From Gammaproteobacteria bacterium (GTDB taxonomy: Bacteria > Pseudomonadota > Gammaproteobacteria > Chromatiales > Chromatiaceae), in the NCBI GenBank assembly GCA_006227775.1, contig SBFV01000316.1, forward strand, positions 1 to 15,989: a stretch of DNA of 15,989 nucleotides, in the 5' to 3' direction. The notes below the pieces were generated by a model that searched no databases, was not told where the DNA came from, and worked only from the letters and a program-made list of their open reading frames with translations. The translations under genes and the position numbers were made by a program. Positions 4,323 through 11,386 of the stretch are shown in pieces. Every line of letters starts with the position of its first letter. The stretch's first letter is position 1.

Positions 4323-7235
4323 ATGACCCTTACCATTGCCGTCTTGTTGCCTTTCCTGGGTGCCGCCGGGGTTGCCTGGGGCAGCCGGCTGGGCCGTTCC
4401 ACGGCGATCCTGCTCGCCCTGCTGGTCGTGCTGATGCCGGCGATCCTCGTGCTCTCTCTCCTCGACCCCCTGGTGGCGGGGGAGACGCGCGTCGAATCCT
4501 TCGCCTGGCTGCCAGCGGCGGGACTGAACATCGCCTTCCGGCTGGACGGACTGGGGTTACTCTTTGCTGGACTCATCCTGGGGATCGGGGCGCTGGTCAT
4601 CCTCTATGCCCGCTACTATCTCTCCGAGCGGGACAATCTGGGACGCCTTTACGCCTATCTGCTGCTCTTCATGGGCGCCATGCTGGGGGTGGTCCTCTCG
4701 GAAAATCTGATCCAGATGCTGGTCTTCTGGGAGTTGACCAGCCTGAGCTCCTTCCTGCTCATCGGCTATTGGCGCCACCGGGAGGATGCCCGCACCGGCG
4801 CCCGCATGGCCTTGGCGGTCACCGGCGCCGGGGGCCTGGCCCTGCTGGGTGGCGTCCTCCTGCTGGGCCGGATGACCGGCAGTTACGATCTGAGCGTCAT
4901 CCTGGCCTCGGGGGACCTGATTCGGGCCCACCCCCTCTATGCTCCCACGCTGCTGTTGATCCTGCTCGGTATCTTTACCAAGTCCGCCCAGTTCCCCTTT
5001 CATTTCTGGTTGCCCCATGCGATGGCGGCACCGACCCCGGTGTCGAGCTACCTGCATTCCGCCACCATGGTGAAGGCGGGTGTCTTCTTGCTGGCGCGCC
5101 TCTTCCCCGCCCTGGCCGGTACCTGGGAGTGGAACTATCTGGTGGTCAGCTTTGGCATGCTGACCCTGCTCACCGGGGCCGTCATCGCCCTCTTCCAGCA
5201 TGATCTCAAAGGGCTGCTGGCTTATTCGACCATCAGCCATCTGGGTCTGATCACCGTCCTCTTCGGCATTGGTACCCCCCTGGCGGCGGTGGCGGGCATC
5301 TTTCACATCATCAACCATGCCACATTCAAGGCTGGCCTCTTCATGGCCGCCGGCATCATCGACCACGAGACCGGCACCCGGGATATGCGCCGCATCAACG
5401 GGCTGTGGAAGTCCATGCCCTATACCGGCACCCTGGCCATGGTCGCCGCCTCGGCCATGGCCGGCGTGCCCCTGTTCAATGGCTTCCTGTCCAAGGAAAT
5501 GTTCTTTGGCGAGGCCGCCGGCGTCACCGACGCCATGGCCCTGGGCTGGTTGCTACCCATCGCGGCCACCCTCGCCGGGGCCTTCGCCGTGGCCTACTCC
5601 CTGCGCTTCGTCCACGATGTCTTTTTCAACGGCGAGCCCGTCGATCTGCCCAAGCACCCCCATGAGCCGCCGCGCTGGATGCTGGTGCCGGTGGAGGTTC
5701 TGGTGGTCATCTGCCTGCTGGTCGGCATGCTTCCCGCCCTGACGGTGGAACCTATCCTGCATCTGGCGGTCAGCGCCGTTCTCCAGGGGCCGCCGCCTGA
5801 ACACGACCTGGCCATCTGGCATGGCTTCAGCCCCGCCGTCCTGATGAGCATTCTTGCCATGGGCGGTGGCGTGTTTATCTATAGTCTGCGCCACCCGATC
5901 TTTGACTGGTGGGATAGCCATGGCGGGCGAGTCGATTTCCGCCGCGGTTACGAACGCCTGCTCCAGCTAGTGCTGACCCTGGCGCGGGGGGTCACCGCCT
6001 GGCTGGACCAGGGTTCGCTGCCCCGTTTGCTGCGTTTCTTCGTGATCGTGGCCTTAATCCTGGGGCTGGGGGGTTGGCTGGGTTCGGGCTCCCCTATCGT
6101 CGGCTCCGTCGGTCTCATGACCCTCGACGCCATCAGTCTCATCACCGGACTCGCGATGGCCGTGGCCGCCATCGCCACCTTGATCTGGCACCGCCAGCGG
6201 TATCTGGCTCTGGTCCTGGTGGGCGCCGTGGGTCTGATGGTCGCGCTGGTGTTCGTCGAGTTCTCCGCTCCCGACCTGGCCCTGACCCAGTTATCCGTGG
6301 AGGTGGTGACGGTCATTCTGCTCCTGCTGGCCCTCTACTTCCTGCCCCAGACCTCAAGGGCAGAGACCCGCTCCCCGCGCCTCTGGGGGGACGCCCTGAT
6401 CGCGGTCCTCGCCGGCCTGGGCATGAGTATCTTCACCTGGGCCATCCTGACCCGGCCCTACGAGAGCATCGCCGGTTTCTTCCTGGAGAACAGCGTGCCG
6501 GGCGGGGGAGGGCGGAACGTGGTCAATGTCATCCTGGTGGATTTCCGCGGCTTCGATACCCTGGGGGAGATCACCGTGCTCGGCTTGGCAGGCCTGGCCA
6601 TTTTCGCCATGCTGGAAAAGCTGCGGCTGAGTGGTCAGATGGCCGCCGGGCCCGGCATGCCCTGGCATTGGGATCGGCACCCGATTATCGTCTCTGCCTT
6701 GGTCCGCCTCCTCCTGCCCCTGGCCCTGCTGGTGGCCATCTTCATCCTGTTACGGGGCCATAACCTGCCGGGCGGGGGCTTCATTGCCGGCCTCATCACC
6801 GCCATCGCCCTCATCATGCAGTACCTGGCCAACGGCATCGCCTGGACGCATGACCGCCTGCCAGTCGACATGCACCCCGTCATCGGCGCCGGCCTGTTGC
6901 TGGCCACCGTCACCGGGCTGGTGAGTTTCTTGTTTGGCTACCCCTTCCTGACCACGACCTTCGGTCATTTCGCTTGGCCCCTGGTGGGTGAGTTCGAACT
7001 GGCCTCCGCCATGGTCTTCGATATCGGGGTCTGGCTGGTGGTGGTCGGTTCCACCCTCTTGATCCTGATCCACTTGGGGCTGATGTACGATGCCAGCCAC
7101 GACGACCCTTCGGTCGCCGGTTCGGGTCCACTTTCCGCCGCCGGCGCGTCAGGCCCCCGGACCGATGTGGCACCGCTAGCGGAATCCGGGCCCAAATCGG
7201 CCACCGGCCAGTCAGCCCTGGGGAGTTCAATCTGA
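4323..7235 (+). CDS. mrpAB: Na+/H+ antiporter subunits MrpA and MrpB fused
   Basis: This is the large proton-translocating subunit of the Mrp (Mnh/Sha/Pha) antiporter in the inner membrane. The 970 residues contain an NuoL/ND5-like channel (about 1-500) with the key residues E137 (WELTS), K220 (FTKSAQFPFH), K251 and K296 (DLKGLLAYSTISH). From memory these match B. subtilis MrpA E140, K223 and K299 with a constant offset of three. Residues about 630-675 are the MbhD-like part (FSAPDLALTQLSVE) and about 730-766 the MbhE-like part (LVDFRGFDTLGEIT). The MnhB domain, with its GHNLPGGGF signature, covers about 780-920. A,B fusion defines group 2 mrp operons. A Gly/Ser/Ala/Pro-rich hydrophilic tail (921-970) is extra. 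I chose the ATG at 4323, with GGTGAG 9 nt upstream; an in-frame TTG at 4299 would add 8 residues. The stop overlaps the mrpC start by 1 bp (TGATG). Confidence 0.96.
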   Translation: MTLTIAVLLPFLGAAGVAWGSRLGRSTAILLALLVVLMPAILVLSLLDPLVAGETRVESFAWLPAAGLNIAFRLDGLGLLFAGLILGIGALVILYARYYLSERDNLGRLYAYLLLFMGAMLGVVLSENLIQMLVFWELTSLSSFLLIGYWRHREDARTGARMALAVTGAGGLALLGGVLLLGRMTGSYDLSVILASGDLIRAHPLYAPTLLLILLGIFTKSAQFPFHFWLPHAMAAPTPVSSYLHSATMVKAGVFLLARLFPALAGTWEWNYLVVSFGMLTLLTGAVIALFQHDLKGLLAYSTISHLGLITVLFGIGTPLAAVAGIFHIINHATFKAGLFMAAGIIDHETGTRDMRRINGLWKSMPYTGTLAMVAASAMAGVPLFNGFLSKEMFFGEAAGVTDAMALGWLLPIAATLAGAFAVAYSLRFVHDVFFNGEPVDLPKHPHEPPRWMLVPVEVLVVICLLVGMLPALTVEPILHLAVSAVLQGPPPEHDLAIWHGFSPAVLMSILAMGGGVFIYSLRHPIFDWWDSHGGRVDFRRGYERLLQLVLTLARGVTAWLDQGSLPRLLRFFVIVALILGLGGWLGSGSPIVGSVGLMTLDAISLITGLAMAVAAIATLIWHRQRYLALVLVGAVGLMVALVFVEFSAPDLALTQLSVEVVTVILLLLALYFLPQTSRAETRSPRLWGDALIAVLAGLGMSIFTWAILTRPYESIAGFFLENSVPGGGGRNVVNVILVDFRGFDTLGEITVLGLAGLAIFAMLEKLRLSGQMAAGPGMPWHWDRHPIIVSALVRLLLPLALLVAIFILLRGHNLPGGGFIAGLITAIALIMQYLANGIAWTHDRLPVDMHPVIGAGLLLATVTGLVSFLFGYPFLTTTFGHFAWPLVGEFELASAMVFDIGVWLVVVGSTLLILIHLGLMYDASHDDPSVAGSGPLSAAGASGPRTDVAPLAESGPKSATGQSALGSSI

Positions 7236-7561
7236 TGGAGGCCTTACTCAGTCTGCTCATCGGCATCCTGACCGCAACCGGCGTTTATCTGATGTTGCGT
7301 GCCCAGACCTTTCCGGTGGTCCTCGGCCTTACCCTCCTGTCCTATGCGGTCAACCTCTTTCTCTTCGCCGCCGGCCGTCTGGTGGTGGGCCAGCCGCCGA
7401 TCATTACCGCCGGACAGGCCGGCTATACCGATCCCTTGCCCCAGGCCCTGGTCTTGACGGCCATCGTCATCGGCTTCGCCATGACGGCCTTCGTCATCAT
7501 GCTTGCCCTCAAGGCCCGGGCGGAACTGGGTACGGATGATGTCGATGGGGGCGAATACTGA
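7235..7561 (+). CDS. mrpC: Na+/H+ antiporter subunit MrpC
   Basis: This small NuoK-like subunit of the Mrp complex lies in the inner membrane. The 108 residues form three hydrophobic segments (about 3-21, 26-46 and 71-95). The family signature TDPLPQALVLTAIVIGFA is at about 66-83, and a short acidic tail ends in GTDDVDGGEY. The length is normal for MnhC proteins. The ATG shares its A with the mrpAB stop, and GGGGAG lies upstream inside mrpAB, so translation is probably coupled. Its 3' end overlaps the start of mrpD. Confidence 0.95.
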   Translation: MEALLSLLIGILTATGVYLMLRAQTFPVVLGLTLLSYAVNLFLFAAGRLVVGQPPIITAGQAGYTDPLPQALVLTAIVIGFAMTAFVIMLALKARAELGTDDVDGGEY

Positions 7562-9206
7562 AGTGCAGCAGTCAACTCTGGTCATTGCCCCGGTTCTCGT
7601 CCCCCTCGTTGCGGGCATCCTCCTACTCCTCCTTCGGGGGCGGGAGTTGCGTCAACGCCGTGCTTTCAGCCTGCTGGTGGTGGCGGTCCAGGTCATCCTG
7701 GCCCTGGGGCTCATGGCCGCTACCGCCGGGGGACGGATCCTGATCCACAGCCTGGGAGACTGGCCGGCCCCCTTCGGTATCGTCCTGGTGGCGGACCCTC
7801 TATCGGCCTGGTTGCTGCTGATCACCGCCCTGCTGGCCGGCTTCGCCCTGTGGCAGGCTTGCCTGGGCCTGGACCGGGCCGGCCGGCATTTTCACGTCCT
7901 CTTCCAGTTGCAATTGTTCGGGCTTAACGGTGCCTTCCTCACCGGCGACCTGTTCAACCTCTTCGTCTTCTTCGAGGTCCTGCTGCTCGCCTCCTATGGG
8001 CTGGTCCTCCATGGGGGTGGACCCGCGCGCACCCGGGCCGGATTGCACTACGTGATCGTCAACCTGGCCGGCTCTTCCCTATTCCTGATCGCCGCCGGCT
8101 TGATCTACGGCATCTTCGGTACCCTGAACCTGGCCCACCTGGCCCGACTGATGACCGCGGTGCCCGCGGAAAATCTGGGGCCGGCCCGGGCGGCCCTGCT
8201 GCTGCTCCTGGGGGTCTTTGGCCTCAAGGCGGCCCTGCTACCCCTGTACCTCTGGCTGCCTGCGACCTATGCCAGCGCCGTCGCCCCCGTCGCCGCCCTT
8301 TTCGCCATCATGACCAAGGTAGGCGCCTATGCCATTCTGCGGGTTTCGACCCTGCTGATGGGGCCCCAGGCGGGGGAATTGGCCGGCCTCTATGGGGCCT
8401 GGCTGGTGCCCCTGGCGCTGGCGACCCTGATGGCGGGGGTGCTGGGGTCCCTGGCCGCCCGTTCTCTGGGCCAGCAGGCCGCCTATCTGGTCGTCGCCTC
8501 GGTGGGGACCCTGCTGCTCGCCTTCGGTCTGGGCGACCGGGAGGCCCTCGCCGCCGGCCTCTATTACCTGCCTCACTCGACCTTTGCCGCCGCTGCCCTC
8601 TTCCTGTTGACCGATACCATCGCCAAGGGACGGGGTCCCTGCACGGATCGCTTCGTCCCTGGCCCGGAGATCCCCCGGGCGCCCCTGGTTGGTGCCTTGT
8701 TTTTCCTGTGCGCCATCCTGCTGGCGGGTCTGCCACCCCTCTCCGGTTTCATCGGCAAGTTCCTGCTCCTGCGGGCGGCCCTCGACCATCCCGCCTGGCC
8801 CTGGATCCTCGCCACGGTCCTAGTGGCCGGTTTGCTGGCTCTGATCGCCCTGGCGCGTTCCGGTAGCCTGCTCTTTTTCCGCTCGGCCGCCCTCGGTCAA
8901 GGGGGGGAACTGACCGCGACGGTGATCCCAGCCGCTCAAGCTCCTGTCCCTGGGATGTCGCCCCCTTCTGCCGGCAGTACCTTGCCCGGGGGTGAAGGCA
9001 ACCTCTCCCCGGCCGCGGCGCCCTCCCTACGGAACGCGTCACCCGTCAGCGGATTATCCAGCCTGCTGCCTGCCGCGGCCTTGCTTCTCATCATCCTGGG
9101 CCTGACCCTCTGGGCCAGCGACTGGTTGGCGTTGACGACGGCCATCGCGGACCAGTTGCTCCAGCCCCAGGCCTATATCCACGCCGTCCTGGGAGAGACG
9201 CCATGA
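7545..9206 (+). CDS. mrpD: Na+/H+ antiporter subunit MrpD
   Basis: This is the second ND5/NuoN-like channel subunit of Mrp, with about 14 membrane segments. With the ATG at 7545 it has 553 residues. The conserved glutamate E144 lies in FVFFEVLLLASYG. Lysines follow at about 228 (GLKAALLPLYLWLP) and 258 (MTKVGAY), equivalent to the residues essential in Bacillus MrpD. The start is uncertain: ATGs at 7536 and 7539 and a GTG at 7563 are in the same frame, and none has a strong ribosome binding site. The GTG start would best match the usual short N-terminus. All candidates except 7563 overlap the end of mrpC. A Pro/Ser/Gly/Ala-rich, non-membrane stretch (about 450-505, nt 8890-9060) interrupts the region before the last membrane segment and looks like an insertion. 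The stop overlaps mrpE by 4 bp (ATGA). Confidence 0.94.
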   Translation: MGANTEVQQSTLVIAPVLVPLVAGILLLLLRGRELRQRRAFSLLVVAVQVILALGLMAATAGGRILIHSLGDWPAPFGIVLVADPLSAWLLLITALLAGFALWQACLGLDRAGRHFHVLFQLQLFGLNGAFLTGDLFNLFVFFEVLLLASYGLVLHGGGPARTRAGLHYVIVNLAGSSLFLIAAGLIYGIFGTLNLAHLARLMTAVPAENLGPARAALLLLLGVFGLKAALLPLYLWLPATYASAVAPVAALFAIMTKVGAYAILRVSTLLMGPQAGELAGLYGAWLVPLALATLMAGVLGSLAARSLGQQAAYLVVASVGTLLLAFGLGDREALAAGLYYLPHSTFAAAALFLLTDTIAKGRGPCTDRFVPGPEIPRAPLVGALFFLCAILLAGLPPLSGFIGKFLLLRAALDHPAWPWILATVLVAGLLALIALARSGSLLFFRSAALGQGGELTATVIPAAQAPVPGMSPPSAGSTLPGGEGNLSPAAAPSLRNASPVSGLSSLLPAAALLLIILGLTLWASDWLALTTAIADQLLQPQAYIHAVLGETP

Positions 9207-9700
9207 GCTCGACCCTGCGCCTGCTGCCCCATCCCTGGCTGACGGTGGTCCTGACGCTGCTCTGGCTGCTGCTCAGTAACAGCCTGGCGCCGGGACATAT
9301 CCTGCTGGGCCTCGCGCTAGGGTGGGTGATCCCCCTCTTCACGCTATGGTTCTGGCCGGATACCGTCCATTTTCACCAGCCCCTGACCTTGCTGCGGTTC
9401 ATCGGTCGGGTCCTGTGGGACATCCTGGTCGCCAACCTGAACGTCGCCCAGCTTATCCTCGGTAAACCGGAACGCCTGAGTCCGGCCTTCTTCGCGATCC
9501 CCCTCGAGTTGAAGAGCGAGCTGGCCATCAGCCTGCTTGCCAATACGATCAGCCTCACCCCGGGCACCCTGTCCGTCGAACTGAGCCCGGATCATCGCAC
9601 CCTCTTCGTTCATGGATTGGACGTTCCGGATCCCGCCGCGACCCGCGCCGAGATCAAGACGCGTTATGAGGCCCCCCTGAAGGAGGTGTTCGAGCCATGA
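9203..9700 (+). CDS. mrpE: Na+/H+ antiporter subunit MrpE
   Basis: The 165 residues have hydrophobic segments at about 10-52 (probably two helices), another segment near 64-78 and a hydrophilic C-terminal half. The stretch ANTISLTPGTLSVELSPD followed by LFVHGLDV is the characteristic MnhE domain. MrpE is needed for full antiport activity but has no complex I homologue. The gene overlaps mrpD and mrpF by 4 bp each (ATGA), so it is translated as part of a coupled chain. Length and domain are normal, and nothing is missing. Confidence 0.95.
   Translation: MSSTLRLLPHPWLTVVLTLLWLLLSNSLAPGHILLGLALGWVIPLFTLWFWPDTVHFHQPLTLLRFIGRVLWDILVANLNVAQLILGKPERLSPAFFAIPLELKSELAISLLANTISLTPGTLSVELSPDHRTLFVHGLDVPDPAATRAEIKTRYEAPLKEVFEP
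9681..9688 (+). promoter_or_regulatory. Strong ribosome binding site of mrpF
   Basis: AGGAGGTG, 8 nt before the ATG at 9697, is the best Shine-Dalgarno in the operon. It lies inside the end of mrpE and may raise MrpF translation above that of its overlapping neighbours. Confidence 0.65.
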
Positions 9701-9966
9701 TGGCCCTGGCCGTGACGATCGCCTTTGTCCTGGTCGCGGCCGCCGCCGCGCTCAGTTTCTGGCGGCTGCTGATCGGCCCCAGCGCGCCGGATCGCATCCT
9801 CGCCCTGGATACCCTCTACATCAACACCATCGCCCTGCTCATCCTGCTGGGGTTGCGGCTGGATTCCGCCCTTTATTTCGAGGCGGCCTTATTGATCGCC
9901 GTCATCGGCTTCGTGGGTACCCTGGCCCTGTGCAAGTACCTGCTGCGCGGCGACATCATCGAATAG
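9697..9966 (+). CDS. mrpF: Na+/H+ antiporter subunit MrpF
   Basis: This small Mrp subunit has 89 residues and three membrane helices (about 4-24, 36-54 and 58-79). The conserved loop GPSAPDRILALDTL follows the first helix and carries the acidic residues linked to cation handling in other MrpF proteins. Two ATGs in a row (9697 and 9700) could start it; 9697 overlaps the mrpE stop. The mrpG start follows 23 bp after the stop, the only untranslated gap in the operon. Confidence 0.94.
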   Translation: MMALAVTIAFVLVAAAAALSFWRLLIGPSAPDRILALDTLYINTIALLILLGLRLDSALYFEAALLIAVIGFVGTLALCKYLLRGDIIE

Positions 9967-9989
9967 TCCCTACCCGGAGAATCGTCGTC

Positions 9990-10316
9990 ATGCTGGAAGC
10001 CCTGCTGTCCCTCCTCATTCTCGCCGGGGCGATTTTTACCTTTATCGGCTCCCTGGGCCTGGCCCGCCTGCCGGATTTCTTCACCCGTCTCCATGCCCCG
10101 ACCAAGGCGACCACCCTGGGGGTCGGCAGCCTGCTGGTCGCTTCCGCCATCCATTTCAGCACCCAGGGGGAGGGCATGAGCCTGCATGAGGTCCTCGTTA
10201 CCCTCTTTCTTTTCATTACCGCCCCCGTCTCCGGGCATTTGCTCGGGAAGACCGGGCTGCATCTGCGTCTTCCGCGTCTGGGCAGGCAAGATGACGAGGG
10301 TCCGCACCCTGGATGA
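9990..10316 (+). CDS. mrpG: Na+/H+ antiporter subunit MrpG
   Basis: This last Mrp subunit has 108 residues and about three membrane helices. It carries the MnhG signature GLARLPDFFTRLHAPTKATT (about 23-42), which precedes the second helix. The ATG at 9990 has GGAGA at 9976-9980, 9 nt upstream; a longer frame reaching back into mrpF is not supported. The C-terminus (RLPRLGRQDDEGPHPG) is hydrophilic and partly fixed by the overlap with the next gene. The TGA shares ATGA with the start of the following acyltransferase, so that gene is coupled to the Mrp operon. Confidence 0.94.
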   Translation: MLEALLSLLILAGAIFTFIGSLGLARLPDFFTRLHAPTKATTLGVGSLLVASAIHFSTQGEGMSLHEVLVTLFLFITAPVSGHLLGKTGLHLRLPRLGRQDDEGPHPG

Positions 10317-11386
10317 GGCTGGCGGACATTCTGCCGCGGGGGGCGAACAATCTGGATCTGTTCCGGGTCATCGCCGCGGCCATGGTCATCTTTGGCCATG
10401 CCTACGCCCTGAACCCGGTCGAAGGACAGTCCGATCCCCTGGCTGAGTGGTTGGGGTTCGATTCCACCGGTTCCCTGGCGGTCAAGGTGTTTTTTCTGCT
10501 CAGTGGGCTGGTGGTGACCAACAGCCTGCTGGATAAGCGTCAACCGCTCCAGTTCCTGATCGCCCGCTTTTTCCGCCTTTGGCCTGCCCTGGCGGTGACG
10601 GTGCTGCTCTGTGCCCTGGTCCTGGGGCCCATGCTCACCAGCCTTCCCCTGGAAGGGTATTTCCTACATCCGGATACCGCCAAATATATCTACCGGAACC
10701 TGATGTTCCGCACCCGGCTGCCGCTGCCCGGGGTCTTTGAAGGCAACGCCCTCGGCGCCGTCAACGGTTCCCTTTGGACCATTCCCCATGAGATCAAGGC
10801 CTATCTCTGGTTATTGGGCCTGTTCCTGCTTGGGTTGTTTCGGCGGCGATGGCTGCCCTTGGCGATGCTAACCGCTATTCTCGCCATGCCACTGCTCTTC
10901 CCCGAAGATAATCCGGAAGTTGCGTTGCTCATGGCCTGTTTCGCCATCGGCGCGACCCTGGCCCGCTATAAGCATCGCCTCGTCATCAATGGCTGGGTGA
11001 TCCTGGCACTCTGGCTGCTGTTCGGTCTGTTGCGGCATGTACCGTTCAATTTTTACTTATTTTATCTGGCCCTGTTCACCAGCATCCTTTTCGTGGCCAG
11101 CCAGTCCTGGATGCTTCGCCTTAGGCCCAGATCGGACCTGTCCTATGGCATCTATTTGTGGGGTTTCCCGGTGCAACAGGTCATGGCCCAGTATTTCGGG
11201 GCCCAGGGGATTCTGTTCAATCAGCTTTCCTCTGTGGCCATCTGTCTGGTGTTGGCCTTCTGTTCCTGGCATCTGGTGGAAAAACCGGCCATGGCCCGGG
11301 GCGCCGCCTTGGGGCGGCGTATTCCCCCTGATCCGATCCGGCGGCTGCGGGGGGCGCTGACTGGCCGCTTTCTTTCTCGCCCCTGA
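10313..11386 (+). CDS. Acyltransferase-3 family membrane protein, short form
   Basis: This integral membrane O-acyltransferase moves an acyl group, usually acetyl, onto a sugar of a surface or periplasmic glycan. The 357 residues have about ten membrane segments. The R-x10-H motif is R18...H29, the FFLLSGLV motif is near 60-67 and NGSLWTIPHEIKAY is near 150-163. There is no attached SGNH domain. The ATG overlaps the mrpG stop by 4 bp and the TGA overlaps the next acyltransferase by 1 bp, so it sits in one coupled chain from mrpAB to 13347. No strong independent ribosome binding site is seen; GAGGG is about 11 nt upstream. The family is clear, but the substrate cannot be told: LPS O-antigen, exopolysaccharide and peptidoglycan are all possible. 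Confidence 0.92.
   Translation: MRLADILPRGANNLDLFRVIAAAMVIFGHAYALNPVEGQSDPLAEWLGFDSTGSLAVKVFFLLSGLVVTNSLLDKRQPLQFLIARFFRLWPALAVTVLLCALVLGPMLTSLPLEGYFLHPDTAKYIYRNLMFRTRLPLPGVFEGNALGAVNGSLWTIPHEIKAYLWLLGLFLLGLFRRRWLPLAMLTAILAMPLLFPEDNPEVALLMACFAIGATLARYKHRLVINGWVILALWLLFGLLRHVPFNFYLFYLALFTSILFVASQSWMLRLRPRSDLSYGIYLWGFPVQQVMAQYFGAQGILFNQLSSVAICLVLAFCSWHLVEKPAMARGAALGRRIPPDPIRRLRGALTGRFLSRP

Noticed and set aside
4557..5366. 269-codon minus-strand frame
   Set aside because: Antisense to mrpAB. Its Gln/Gly/Asp-rich translation mirrors membrane-protein codons and has no domain.
8238..8789. 183-codon minus-strand frame within mrpD
   Set aside because: Gln/Gly/Arg-rich antisense shadow of a membrane protein.
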